DNA from: Gemmatimonadales bacterium UBA2975
Lineage (GTDB): Bacteria > Gemmatimonadota > Gemmatimonadetes > Longimicrobiales > Gaopeijiaceae
DNA length: 46,551 nucleotides
Reading direction: 5' to 3'
Assembly: GCA_002348265.1 (NCBI GenBank)
Contig: DEAT01000022.1
Coordinates: forward strand, 26,643-73,193
This document shows, piece after piece, positions 8,390 through 17,254 of this stretch. Position 1 is the first letter of the stretch. Every line of letters begins with the position of its first letter. Below the pieces are notes generated by a model. It was not told where the DNA came from and did not search any database. It worked only from the letters and a program-made list of their open reading frames with translations. Made by a program: the position numbers and the translations under genes.

Positions 8390-9781
8390 ATGACTCAGAC
8401 ACTGACCTCAAGGGTTGCGGACCGGCTTCGCGCCATCGTAGGAGATGATCAGGTAATCACCCATCCAGACCGGCTGGTGGCTTACGAGTCGGATGGGCTC
8501 ACGGCGTACCGGGTAGTCCCTCGCGCAGTCGTGCTTCCTGAAACGACGGATCAAGTTTCAGAAGTCCTAAGGGTCATGCATGACGAGGGCATAGACGTAG
8601 TTCCACGTGGTGCTGGTACGGGTCTTTCAGGGGGCGCCCTGCCCACTCCGGATGGCGTGATTGTCGGCACCGCCCGGATGAATCGGATACTGTCGATCAA
8701 CGAGCAGAACAGGCTAGCGAGAGTACAGACGGGTGTGGTTAATGCTCGGTTGACAGAAGCGACGGCACCCTATGGGCTATACTATGCTCCTGATCCAGCA
8801 TCGCAATCCACATGCACACTGGGCGGCAACGTAGCGGAAAATTCAGGAGGACCTCACTGCCTTAAGTACGGAGTGACGTCGAGGTACGTTACGGGGCTAA
8901 CTGTAGTTATGGCAGACGGGGAGGTGGTGCGGCTTGGGGGTGCAGGCCTGGAAGCAGTCCATGGCCTTGATCTGGTTGGTCTGTTTGTTGGGTCCGAGGG
9001 GTGCTTTGGCATAGCGACTGAAATCGAGGTGCGCTTGCTCCCTAAGGTGGAGAGCATTCGAACGCTGCTTGGCATTTTTGATACGATGGAAGCCGCCGGA
9101 CACGCTGTCACGGACATTATTGGGTCGGGATTAATGCCTGCCGCGGTAGAGATTGTTGATAACGCGACGATTGTGGCAGTTGAGGCCAGCGTGTTTTCTG
9201 CGGGCTACCCGGTGGATGCGGGTGCAGCTTTGGTGGTCGAGTTCGACGGCACGGAGGCTGGTCTTGATGATGATGCGGATCGGGCCGAGCAGTGTTGCTT
9301 ATCAGCGGGTGCGACGAAAGTGATCAGGGCGACATCGGACGAAGAGCGCATCGCTCTGTGGAAGGGTCGGAAGAAAGCGTTCGGAGCCATGGGGCGCATC
9401 GCCCCGGACCTCTTAGTTCAAGATGCGACGGTGCCGCGGACCCGGCTCCCAGAGGTACTGGCCCGCATCACCGAAATTGGTCGCGAATATGATCTTAAGA
9501 TCGCCAATGTATTCCATGCTGGGGATGGGAATCTGCACCCTAATATCCTGTTCGACAGGCAGAACCAAGAGGAGTTAGAGAGAGTCGAAAAGGCATCCCG
9601 TGAGATAATGACGCTTTGCGTATCGGTTGGTGGAACAATCACTGGCGAGCATGGGGTTGGCGTAGATAAGAGGGCTTATATGCCCTTGGTATACAATGAC
9701 GTTGAAATGGATATGCTCAGAAGCGTGAGGAGGGTTTTCGACCCCGATGGGCGCCTCAATCCGGGCAAGGTTGTTCAATGA
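8390..9781 (+). CDS. glcD: Glycolate oxidase FAD-linked subunit
   Basis: 463 residues. GlcD is the FAD-bearing catalytic subunit that oxidises glycolate (or D-lactate) to the 2-oxo acid. The FAD PCMH domain is marked by PRGAGTGLSGGALP near residue 80, LGGNVAENSGGPHCLKYG and GLFVGSEGCFGI. The C-terminal oxidase domain shows NVFHAGDGNLHPNI and the flavin/substrate segment GTITGEHGVGVDKR. It starts 19 nt after the MBL-hydrolase gene, and its ATGA stop/start overlap with glcE shows translational coupling. The glcDEF order with matching subunits makes glycolate oxidase the best call; D-lactate dehydrogenase is the main alternative for the substrate. Confidence 0.93.
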   Translation: MTQTLTSRVADRLRAIVGDDQVITHPDRLVAYESDGLTAYRVVPRAVVLPETTDQVSEVLRVMHDEGIDVVPRGAGTGLSGGALPTPDGVIVGTARMNRILSINEQNRLARVQTGVVNARLTEATAPYGLYYAPDPASQSTCTLGGNVAENSGGPHCLKYGVTSRYVTGLTVVMADGEVVRLGGAGLEAVHGLDLVGLFVGSEGCFGIATEIEVRLLPKVESIRTLLGIFDTMEAAGHAVTDIIGSGLMPAAVEIVDNATIVAVEASVFSAGYPVDAGAALVVEFDGTEAGLDDDADRAEQCCLSAGATKVIRATSDEERIALWKGRKKAFGAMGRIAPDLLVQDATVPRTRLPEVLARITEIGREYDLKIANVFHAGDGNLHPNILFDRQNQEELERVEKASREIMTLCVSVGGTITGEHGVGVDKRAYMPLVYNDVEMDMLRSVRRVFDPDGRLNPGKVVQ

Positions 9782-11001
9782 CTCTCGCTAGGAGTTTGCG
9801 GTCGGCTCTGCCTGATGTTTCGGCTCGTGAGTGGGACCAATCAAATAATGACGTGCTCTGGCCAGGAGGCACTCCAGAAGTTCTGATTCGTCCGGTCTCA
9901 ACTGAGGAGGTCTCACAAATCCTCACTTGGGCAGGGAAGGAAGGGGTGGGTGTCTTACCTCTAGGGAGTGGGCGCCACTTGGGTCCGATAGGTGGAGGTA
10001 GGTTCGTAGCGCTGGAAACGTCATTGCTTGCTGGTGTTGATGAATATGAACCCGCCGATCTCACGATCACTTCGGGGACAGGTACGACCTTTAGTACTGT
10101 AGACAGTACGTTGCGAGAAAATGGTCAGTGGGCCCCCTTTGACTCTCCGGGTGTGAATGAGCGTTCGATAGGAGGCTTGGTCTCTGAGGCTTCCCACGGT
10201 CCTTTGTGGGCGGGATACGGATCCCTAAGAAACCATGTCCTTGGGGCCACCCTAGTCACTGGTGATGGGAGAGTTCTTCGGCTTGGTGGTAAAGTGGTCA
10301 AAAATGTTGCAGGCTATGACCTTCTCCGTCCGGTCGTCGGCGGTCGAGGCCGTCTCGGTATCCTTACCTCCGTGTGCTTGCGCGCCTTTCCCTTGCCGGC
10401 GCACGAGCGGGTTCTGGTTCTCAAGGGAGCGAAGCTGAAGAGCTTGATTGAACCCGCACTCCTAGCAGGAACGGCGCCAGTACTCCCAGTCTCTATAGTG
10501 GTGGTTGGACAGTTGTCTGCTCTTGGTGGGAATTCAGCGCTTATCTTGCGTTTACATGGGGCTGAGTCCACGGTGAATGCGGACCAGTCAGCGATTGAAA
10601 AACATCTTGGGATATCTCTCGATCGTTTAGCCGGGGAGGAGGCTGACGGGTGCCTAACTGAGGTTCGAGACAGGGGTGGGCTGGAGCCGCGTTGTGTAGA
10701 GGTTTCTGTCTTACCGTCACGCCTCTCGGAAGTAGTGGCTGCTGCGGATGAGGTTGGTGTGGCTAAGGCAGTAATTGATTCATATGCCGGGAGGCTTCGC
10801 ATGGGATCGGCTGATATGTCTGCCGATGCGGTTTCTGCCCTCAGGGGAGTAGTAGAGAGTTTGGGTGGAGCACTGCGAGTCGCACGCTGGGATTGCGTAA
10901 CTAGGCCTCAAGACACTTCGTGCCGAGATGCCGAGCTCCAGCTTTCCCGGCGTCTTGAATCGATCTTTGACCCGTCTGGAGTATTGTGGCCCGCCCGCTA
11001 A
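9778..11001 (+). CDS. glcE: Glycolate oxidase FAD-binding subunit
   Basis: 407 residues. GlcE is the second, shorter FAD-domain subunit of the glycolate oxidase complex. Visible are PVSTEEVSQIL, LPLGSGRHLGPIGGG for the pyrophosphate-binding loop, and GKVVKNVAGYDLLRPVVGGRGRLGILTSV, the FAD-domain segment typical of GlcE. The C-terminal oxidase domain is short and lacks the HAGDGN motif of GlcD, as expected. The ATG overlaps the glcD stop (ATGA at 9778-9781) and its TAA overlaps the ATG of glcF (TAATG), so all three subunits are translationally coupled. Confidence 0.9.
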   Translation: MTLARSLRSALPDVSAREWDQSNNDVLWPGGTPEVLIRPVSTEEVSQILTWAGKEGVGVLPLGSGRHLGPIGGGRFVALETSLLAGVDEYEPADLTITSGTGTTFSTVDSTLRENGQWAPFDSPGVNERSIGGLVSEASHGPLWAGYGSLRNHVLGATLVTGDGRVLRLGGKVVKNVAGYDLLRPVVGGRGRLGILTSVCLRAFPLPAHERVLVLKGAKLKSLIEPALLAGTAPVLPVSIVVVGQLSALGGNSALILRLHGAESTVNADQSAIEKHLGISLDRLAGEEADGCLTEVRDRGGLEPRCVEVSVLPSRLSEVVAAADEVGVAKAVIDSYAGRLRMGSADMSADAVSALRGVVESLGGALRVARWDCVTRPQDTSCRDAELQLSRRLESIFDPSGVLWPAR

Positions 11002-12326
11002 TGACTACCGTGAAGCTGGCTGGGGCGATGGAAGCCCAAAGAGAAAGGTTGCTTCCATGCGTGCATTGCGGTTTTTGTCTCCCAGCCTGCCCAACGTATA
11101 ACCGCCTAGGAGACGAGAACGATTCCCCGAGAGGACGGCTGCATCTAATGCAGGCGGTAGTTGAAGGGCGTCTTGATCCGGAATCGGACGCTTTCCAAGT
11201 CCATATTGATCGATGCCTCGGTTGTCGAGCTTGTGAGCCAGTGTGTCCGTCCGGTGTTGAATACGGAACCCTGCTGGAGCTGGCTCGGGAAACTTCGTCT
11301 AATGCACGGCCTCCAGACCCACTAACCCGAGGGTTGTTGAGGGTTATGGCCTCTCGCATGCTTCGTGAAATTCTATTTCTGGGAGGCCGGGCACTTCGGG
11401 TTATGGGACTTGCTTCTGCGATGGTGAGTGTGCTCGGGAGAATCAGATTTGCGGGGAAGCTCCGCTTTGCTTTAGCCATGCTCTCCGCAACACGGCGCTC
11501 GGTCCGGCTCGGGCAGGGGATCATGGCTGCTGGGATGGAACCCCAAGATACAGAGACAAAGATTACCCATGCGCCTCGAGTAGGAGTTGGAAGCGTGGGC
11601 ATCCTTCGCGGTTGCGTTCAAGACGGCCTTTATAGGCGGGTTAACGACGCCACTGCCAGAACGCTTGATGTCAACGGCTACGACGTTCGTGCGGTTACTC
11701 GACAGGACTGTTGTGGTGCGCTGCACGCTCATGGTGGTGCGCTGACGGCAGCGCGGAATTTAGCGACAAGGAACATCAAAGCTTTCGAACGCGCGGGAGT
11801 CGACTGGGTGGTGGTAAGTGCGGCAGGCTGTGGTGCGACAATGAAAGAATACGGCGTGTTGTTTGAAGGTGATCCGATGGAAGAGAGGGCTAGGGCTTTC
11901 TCGGCAAAGGTGCGCGATGTATCAGAGCTGCTGGCCGAGACTGGCCCGCGCTCAGGCGCTTCTGTCGACTGCGCCCTAGCTTACGATCACCCGTGCCACC
12001 TGATGCATGCTCAGGGTATCACCTCTGAGCCGCTGAAGGTCCTCGAGGCAGTGCCGGGGGTGGAGGTGCGTGTTATCGCGAAGGCGGATGAGTGCTGTGG
12101 TGGCGCTGGTATATATGGAATGACCCATCCTGACCTAGGGTCACGTATTGGGGGGGACAAGATAGCGGCTGTGCGGGATGTAGGAGCTGACCTCGTTTGC
12201 ACACCGAATCCCGGATGTATGATGCAGATTGGTGCCGGTTTCTGTCTGGAGGGTGACGTTCAGGAGGTTGTTCATCCGGTCGAGGTCCTAGACGAGAGCT
12301 ATCAGCGGGCAGGGTATTACAGGTGA
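11001..12326 (+). CDS. glcF: Glycolate oxidase iron-sulphur subunit
   Basis: 441 residues from ATG 11001; GTG at 10986 is in frame but lies inside glcE, and ATG in the TAATG overlap is preferred. GlcF passes electrons from the flavin subunits to the respiratory chain. Two [4Fe-4S] sites are seen: C20/C23/C26/C30 (CVHCGFCLPACP) and C72/C75/C78/C82 (CLGCRACEPVCP). Two CCG domains follow, with RQDCCGALHAHGG in the first and HPCHLMHAQG plus ADECCGGAGIYGM in the second. Last gene of the glc operon; a small GC-rich hairpin lies 59 nt downstream. Confidence 0.93.
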   Translation: MTTVKLAGAMEAQRERLLPCVHCGFCLPACPTYNRLGDENDSPRGRLHLMQAVVEGRLDPESDAFQVHIDRCLGCRACEPVCPSGVEYGTLLELARETSSNARPPDPLTRGLLRVMASRMLREILFLGGRALRVMGLASAMVSVLGRIRFAGKLRFALAMLSATRRSVRLGQGIMAAGMEPQDTETKITHAPRVGVGSVGILRGCVQDGLYRRVNDATARTLDVNGYDVRAVTRQDCCGALHAHGGALTAARNLATRNIKAFERAGVDWVVVSAAGCGATMKEYGVLFEGDPMEERARAFSAKVRDVSELLAETGPRSGASVDCALAYDHPCHLMHAQGITSEPLKVLEAVPGVEVRVIAKADECCGGAGIYGMTHPDLGSRIGGDKIAAVRDVGADLVCTPNPGCMMQIGAGFCLEGDVQEVVHPVEVLDESYQRAGYYR

Positions 12327-12384
12327 ACCAAAGGGGTTACAGAGAGGCTGTTCGGCTGGGCTGGGGTCTTCGTGAGCAACCAAA

Positions 12385-12408
12385 GGGCGCGTTGGCCCGC
12401 GCCTTCTC
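12385..12408 (+). terminator. Weak candidate terminator after glcF
   Basis: GGCGCG at 12386-12391 pairs perfectly with CGCGCC at 12398-12403 across a 6-nt loop, then TTCT follows. The T-rich tail is short, so it may be only a pause or a partial terminator between glcF and the M20 peptidase gene. Confidence 0.28.
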
Positions 12409-12429
12409 CGGCGCAAGAGGTGGGTGCTG

Positions 12430-13614
12430 ATGCCCCACCAGGCGACAGGAGCGACGAAGGTTGGTGAACGGACACTTGACTGCGTTCATGGCATGCAGGC
12501 TGCGTTCGTTGATTTTGTTTCCAGGCTCTGTCGGGCGGAATCGCCCACCGACCATCCGGTTACTCAGTCACATGTACACGCTATTCTTGAGCCTGCTTTC
12601 AGGGATCTGAATTACGATGTGCGTATCGTCAGAGGGAAGAAGAGCGGGAACCACCTTCTCGCCGTTCCGCGGGCCCGCTCTAGGAGAAGGCCCTTTCAGT
12701 TGTTGATGGGACACAGTGACACGGTCTGGCCGATAGGTACGTTGGATCGTATGCCAGTGCTCATAGAAGAGGGCCGACTTTGCGGGCCAGGAACGCTAGA
12801 TATGAAAGGCGGACTCGCGATGATCATTTTTGCGCTTCGAGCTCTGCGAGACATGGATATGGTGCCGACCGTGGACCCAGTTGTCTTTGTGAATGCCGAT
12901 GAGGAGATGGGGAGTCTGGATTCGAAGAGGCATGTGGTTCGGCTCGCGAAGGCGGCGAGTCGCGCCCTAGTTCTCGAGCCTGCTCTGGGACCTTCAGGGC
13001 TCATCAAGACAGCGCGGAAAGGAATCGGGAACTTCGAGGTCTACTTGCGCGGAAAGGCATCGCACGCAGGGCTAGACCCCGAGGCTGGTGCCAGCGCAAT
13101 ACTCGAACTTTCTCACGTCATTCAGCAGGTTGACTTGCTCAACGAACCGAACAAGGGAACGACTCTCAATGTCGGGATTGTGAAGGGTGGCACGCGACCC
13201 AACGTGGTCGCGGCAGAGGCGACCGCGTCGGTTGATGTTCGCGTTACATCCAGAGACCATGGCCGGCGGATCGAGGAACGGATGAGTGCGATTGAGACAG
13301 TGAATCAGGATGTTGCGATTGAGGTGAGCGGTGCAATACGAGTGCCGCCACTTGAGCGCACTCCGAGAAACGTGACCTTGTGGGAAGAAGCACGGCAGAG
13401 AGGGGGTGAGTTGGGTCTCGCCTTGGATCAAGGGTTAGCCGGGGGTGGGTCCGATGGAAACACGACTAGCCTCTACACGGCTACTCTTGACGGTCTTGGG
13501 TGTGTTGGGGATGGAGCTCATGCTGATCATGAGCATATTGAGTTGGCGCCCACACTGGATCGATGTGCGCTACTCGCTCGGCTCCTGATGGCCCCTGCTC
13601 TGTCCACTACCTAG
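12430..13614 (+). CDS. M20 family peptidase, probable N-acyl (N-succinyl)-L-amino acid deacylase
   Basis: 394 residues from ATG 12430, with AGAGGTGGG about 5 nt upstream; GTG at 12424 is an alternative. Glutamate-carboxypeptidase-like M20 enzyme. Metal and catalytic residues are in place: H95 and D97 (MGHSDTVWP), D124 (GTLDMKGG), E158/E159 (NADEEMGS), an acidic ligand in LEPALG, and the last His in GAHADHEHIEL. The dimerisation domain contains GKASHAGLDPEAGASAI. Its two downstream neighbours are a COG3375-type GNAT and an N-acylamino acid racemase. In the Geobacillus pathway this trio succinylates a D-amino acid, racemises it and desuccinylates the L-form, which suggests the last step for this gene. 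Specificity is inferred from context. Confidence 0.85.
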   Translation: MPHQATGATKVGERTLDCVHGMQAAFVDFVSRLCRAESPTDHPVTQSHVHAILEPAFRDLNYDVRIVRGKKSGNHLLAVPRARSRRRPFQLLMGHSDTVWPIGTLDRMPVLIEEGRLCGPGTLDMKGGLAMIIFALRALRDMDMVPTVDPVVFVNADEEMGSLDSKRHVVRLAKAASRALVLEPALGPSGLIKTARKGIGNFEVYLRGKASHAGLDPEAGASAILELSHVIQQVDLLNEPNKGTTLNVGIVKGGTRPNVVAAEATASVDVRVTSRDHGRRIEERMSAIETVNQDVAIEVSGAIRVPPLERTPRNVTLWEEARQRGGELGLALDQGLAGGGSDGNTTSLYTATLDGLGCVGDGAHADHEHIELAPTLDRCALLARLLMAPALSTT

Positions 13615-13624
13615 TGCGAGAGAG

Positions 13625-14485
13625 ATGGCGGGAATGAGTAATTACGTTATTCGCCCCTTCGAAACTGTGGATCATTACCAAGAGTGTGTGGCGCTCCAAG
13701 AAGAGACGTGGGGCAGTGGTTTCTCGGAGCGCGTAGCGCCGGCGATCCTTAAGGTTGGAAGCATTCTCGGGGGTGTTTCTGCGGGTGCGTATGATGCCAG
13801 TGACAGGCTTGTCGGCTTCGTCTTTGGTCTGACTGGAGTTCGCGATGGTGAGGTTGTGCACTGGTCGGACATGCTTGCAGTCCGGCCGGAGGTTCGTGAT
13901 TCAGGTCTAGGTCGACGGCTAAAGTCCTATCAGCGCGATGAGGTGATGGCACTAGGAATCGAAAAGATGTACTGGACCTTTGACCCACTTCAGAGCCGTA
14001 ACGCGCACCTTAATATCACTCGCCTTGGTGCGGTGATTCGAGAGTACAGAGTCGACATGTACGGTCAGACGGATTCTCCGCTCCACAGGGGCATTGGAAC
14101 GGATAGATTCGTTCCTGTGTGGGAATTATCTACCGAGCGGGTTTCGGGCCGCCTGAAAGATGACCCTTCGTTCGCGTTTGACCCCGCAACTGTCCAAGGT
14201 GAGGCGACAAAGATTGCGCTCGAGGCCATCTTTGCGCCTGGTAAACCCTACCCTCGACCGGGCCAAGTGGACGCGACACTCGAGAGCGACTGGATCCGAA
14301 TCGAAATCCCGTCTGACGTTGATGCTCTCATGGAGGGCGACCTGCAACTGGCTCAGGCTTGGCGAGCTGCGACGAGAGAGGCTCTGACCCATTACATGGG
14401 TTTAGGTTACGAGGTCCATGAATTCATTCGAGGATTGCATTCGTCAGGCTATCTTCTGGCCCGCAGTTCTGGGGCTCGTTTCTGA
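13625..14485 (+). CDS. GNAT acetyltransferase of the COG3375 type, probable amino acid N-acyl(succinyl)transferase
   Basis: 286 residues. The GNAT core lies in the first 150 residues: IRPFETVDHYQECVALQ, an acyl-CoA-binding segment LAVRPEVRDSGLGRRLKSYQR (the R/QxxGxG/A-type loop), and YWTFDPLQSRNAHLNITRLGA, the hallmark stretch of the COG3375 group. A second half of about 130 residues is specific to this group. It lies between the M20 peptidase (11-nt gap) and the racemase gene. COG3375 proteins are recurrent neighbours of N-succinylamino acid racemases, where they act as D-amino acid N-succinyltransferase. The exact amino acid cannot be read from sequence. ATG at 13634 is a possible alternative start. 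Confidence 0.85.
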   Translation: MAGMSNYVIRPFETVDHYQECVALQEETWGSGFSERVAPAILKVGSILGGVSAGAYDASDRLVGFVFGLTGVRDGEVVHWSDMLAVRPEVRDSGLGRRLKSYQRDEVMALGIEKMYWTFDPLQSRNAHLNITRLGAVIREYRVDMYGQTDSPLHRGIGTDRFVPVWELSTERVSGRLKDDPSFAFDPATVQGEATKIALEAIFAPGKPYPRPGQVDATLESDWIRIEIPSDVDALMEGDLQLAQAWRAATREALTHYMGLGYEVHEFIRGLHSSGYLLARSSGARF

Positions 14486-14560
14486 TGAAGAGAACGATTG
14501 CCCTGCTATACAAGAGACAGTTCTGAAATTCTTGAAACTCACAAAATTGATCAGCCACCC

Positions 14561-15667
14561 ATGAAAATCGAACGCGCTACACTCCGCGAGATTCCTCTGC
14601 GCCTGAAGGAGTTTTTCCAGATCTCCAGCGGTGGCTCTCAGGACCGTCGGATTTTGCTGTTGACCTTGGAGGGTGACGGGCTTCAGGGCTGGGGTGAGTG
14701 TGTCGCGTCAGCCGATCCTTCCTACGCATATGAGACCACTGATACGTCGTGGCACATTCTGACGGACTTTATTCTCCCCAGCGTGGTTGGGACAGAACTG
14801 CATTCCCCCGAGGCTGTGCTAGATCCAGTGTGGTGGATTCGCGGCCATGGGATGGCAAAAGCTGCCGTTGAAATGGCCAGCTGGGATATGGCAGCTCGGG
14901 CGGATGGTGTTTCTTTGTCCCAGAAGATAGGCGGGGTTCGTGACCGTGTGCCGGTAGGGGTCAGCGTTGGAATTAAGGATACGGACGAAGAGCTTCATGA
15001 TCAGGTGCAAGGTTTTATCGAAGACGGATATGCCCGTGTAAAGATCAAGGTCAAACCCGGTCGTGACATAGACATGCTTTCGGGGCTTTGCGAGCGCTTC
15101 CCCGACACGGTCTTTATGGCGGACGCCAACTCGGCTTACACTCTGGAGGACGTCGATATACTTAAGGCACTAGACCCGCTTGACCTTCTGATGATCGAGC
15201 AGCCGCTCCGATATGATGACTTTCTTCACCATGCCCGTCTGCAAGAACAGATCGAAACTCCAGTATGCTTAGATGAATCGATTAAGACGGAGTGGGACAC
15301 GGAACTGGCTCTTAAGCTCAAGAGTTGCCAGGTCATCAATATTAAGCCAGGTCGGGTGGGTGGCCTGAGTACTAGCTGCCGCATTCATGATATGATGGCG
15401 GACGCGGGGCTAGCCGTATGGTGCGGAGGGATGCTTGAGTCGGGAGTGGGAAGGGCCCATAACGTAGCGCTTGCATCGCTGCCTAACTTTACGCTCCCCG
15501 GTGACATATCGGCGAGTCGCCGCTACTGGGACAGAGACATTGTTTCTCCGGAGTTTACCGTCGCGGACGGGCACATGGCTGTTCCAACCGGTCCCGGGAT
15601 TGGTGTAGAGATCGACACTGATTTTATAGAGTCGATTTCTACACGTGTTGCGACATTCGGCGTCTGA
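14561..15667 (+). CDS. N-acyl (N-succinyl)amino acid racemase / o-succinylbenzoate synthase family enzyme
   Basis: 368 residues from ATG 14561; an in-frame TTG at 14498 would add an unconserved tail. Enolase superfamily, muconate-lactonising subgroup. Catalytic elements are the KIKVKPG segment (K161/K163), the Mg ligands D188 (MADANSAY), E213 (MIEQPL) and D238 (CLDES), and the opposing base K262 (INIKPGRVGG). OSBS and NSAR share this fold and both activities. Here the neighbours are M20 and GNAT genes, and no other menaquinone genes are in the window, so racemisation of N-succinylamino acids is favoured over menaquinone synthesis. No good ribosome site is seen; translation may depend on the upstream gene. 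Confidence 0.88.
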   Translation: MKIERATLREIPLRLKEFFQISSGGSQDRRILLLTLEGDGLQGWGECVASADPSYAYETTDTSWHILTDFILPSVVGTELHSPEAVLDPVWWIRGHGMAKAAVEMASWDMAARADGVSLSQKIGGVRDRVPVGVSVGIKDTDEELHDQVQGFIEDGYARVKIKVKPGRDIDMLSGLCERFPDTVFMADANSAYTLEDVDILKALDPLDLLMIEQPLRYDDFLHHARLQEQIETPVCLDESIKTEWDTELALKLKSCQVINIKPGRVGGLSTSCRIHDMMADAGLAVWCGGMLESGVGRAHNVALASLPNFTLPGDISASRRYWDRDIVSPEFTVADGHMAVPTGPGIGVEIDTDFIESISTRVATFGV

Positions 15668-15671
15668 CTCT

Positions 15672-16262
15672 TTACTCTGCGGGACGAAGGTCGACAGTGA
15701 CCTGAACTTGCACGTGGCCCATATCCGCTCGGTCCCGAAGGGCGTCTTTGACCCTCGGTTCGAGCTTCTGGTAGGTCGCGCGGATTCCGCTGCGTAGTTC
15801 ATCCCGAAGGATTTTGAGTGCGTTGACGTCAGCTCGGCTAGTTTTGGTCTCCCTTTTGGCGTCAGCTACCTGGTGCGATCGGATCTCGAATGGCGAGACA
15901 CCGACATCATCGTACCGTTCGTGGTCCATGTACTGGATAGAGATACTAACGTCCCCACGCGCATGATGATGATGGATGTCGCCCACTGCTTGGAAACGGG
16001 ATGCGAGACGGCCGAGTTCAGCGCGTTGAGCACATTTCATATAAGCGCGCTCGAGGATTCCGAAGATCCTCTTCATCCTTTCCGTGGTGGTAGCGTCGAG
16101 GTCGGGCATTTCGGTGTTTAGTTCTCGCCCTACTGCCTGTCGCTCCACATACAGCCCTGCGGCCTCCGCAGCCCGGTTTCGGGCACGGTCGATGTTGTCT
16201 AGAATCCTGTCGGGATTGGTGCGATAACTCATGAAGACCTTCGAGGCAGTACTTGTGCTCAT
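15672..16262 (-). CDS. Hypothetical protein, unrecognised
   Basis: 196 residues from ATG 16262, or 186 from ATG 16232, which has a better ribosome site (GAAGG, 5 nt before). The frame stays open upstream to 16562, but that part is low-complexity and overlaps the YIP1 gene in antisense. The protein is soluble-looking, without signal peptide or membrane segment. It has charged helical stretches at both ends and a middle section with four consecutive histidines (DIHHHHARGD) followed by a short beta-like stretch (VSISIQYM). I recognise no family. It converges on the racemase gene with only 4 nt between stops and is transcribed against everything around it. Confidence 0.6.
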   Translation of the reverse strand: MSTSTASKVFMSYRTNPDRILDNIDRARNRAAEAAGLYVERQAVGRELNTEMPDLDATTTERMKRIFGILERAYMKCAQRAELGRLASRFQAVGDIHHHHARGDVSISIQYMDHERYDDVGVSPFEIRSHQVADAKRETKTSRADVNALKILRDELRSGIRATYQKLEPRVKDALRDRADMGHVQVQVTVDLRPAE

Positions 16263-16443
16263 TCCGCACCTAGGCACAGGCGCAGAATTAGGAAGAAACA
16301 GAATACAAGTCGGCGGTGAACCCGCCAAGGGCGTTGTGTTGCCTGTGGGGACAAAAAAGCTTGACGCAACTTGTCTGTCGTGGGGCCTCTTACGCTGCGG
16401 CCTATCACATCGGACACAAACACTGCAGGGCAAGTAGGCCACT

Positions 16444-17208
16444 ATGGACAAATGGACACCCTTTGGAAATGAGGATGGGCAGATAGGTTCGGGCGCTTCC
16501 AAAGACAGCGATGAGCGCTGGATCGAGCCCAAGATGGACAGTCTGCCGAGGCGCCTCTTCAATGCTTTCGTCAGCCCTGAACGACTGATGAATCAAGTAG
16601 CCAAAGAGCCTAAGTGGGTGGGGGCCCTTCTGCTAACTACACTGATTTCGGGTGTTACTGCAGCGATGGTTCCTCCGGAACTCATCTTCGAGACTATTAG
16701 GCAGCAGATGATCGCTCAGGGCACGTCCTTTGAGAGCTTAAGCGAAAGCCAAGAGATGATGACCGCCCTGAGATATGGTCGGATTCCTGGGGCAGTGATC
16801 TTCTCACTTGTGCTGCAATTCGGAATCGCGGCAATCTACTCAGTCTTGTTCATATTCATCTTAGGGGATGACGGCAGTTTTTCGCAGTATCTTGCGGCTG
16901 TTTCACACGGGTGGTTCATTCCCGTCTTTGTCGGCGTTCTTCTGTTTCCGTTGATGATTCAGACGCAAAACCTTGAACTGCGACTGTCGGTAGATGTCTT
17001 CATCGCGGGGTTCATCGAGGGTGGATTCGTGCGGAACGTGGCCAAGCTCCTAGATCTAACAGTGATATGGTCGATTCTCGTTATTGCTCAGGGTGTTCAT
17101 GCGATCGACAGGCGACGCTCCTTCGGGAGTGCGGCCACGATGATGCTAGCTCTCTTTTTTGTGTATGCAGTTACTATCGGGTTCCTTCAGACTCGCGCGG
17201 TTGCCTGA
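16444..17208 (+). CDS. YIP1 family membrane protein
   Basis: 254 residues. About 45 polar residues are followed by FNAFVSPERLM, the short amphipathic motif that precedes the membrane domain in bacterial YIP1 (Pfam Yip1) proteins, and then five hydrophobic helices (about 57-78, 117-141, 153-176, 200-222, 231-250). These are integral cytoplasmic-membrane proteins of unclear function. The TRAP gene begins 46 nt later, and both are likely on the same transcript. About 180 nt separate it from the divergent unrecognised gene; I saw no clear promoter there. Confidence 0.8.
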   Translation: MDKWTPFGNEDGQIGSGASKDSDERWIEPKMDSLPRRLFNAFVSPERLMNQVAKEPKWVGALLLTTLISGVTAAMVPPELIFETIRQQMIAQGTSFESLSESQEMMTALRYGRIPGAVIFSLVLQFGIAAIYSVLFIFILGDDGSFSQYLAAVSHGWFIPVFVGVLLFPLMIQTQNLELRLSVDVFIAGFIEGGFVRNVAKLLDLTVIWSILVIAQGVHAIDRRRSFGSAATMMLALFFVYAVTIGFLQTRAVA

Positions 17209-17254
17209 GTGCTGCTTTCTGTTCTTGTCCGCGGAGTAGAGATGGAGGCGATAG

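Noticed and set aside
14561..15667. Menaquinone menC (OSBS only)
   Set aside because: No other men genes are in the window and the neighbours are the M20 and GNAT genes of the N-succinylamino acid route. OSBS activity is not excluded, but the symbol menC is withheld.
16231..16437. Open frame of 68 codons on the plus strand before the YIP1 gene
   Set aside because: It overlaps the 5' end of the minus-strand hypothetical gene, has no family-like pattern and no good ribosome site.
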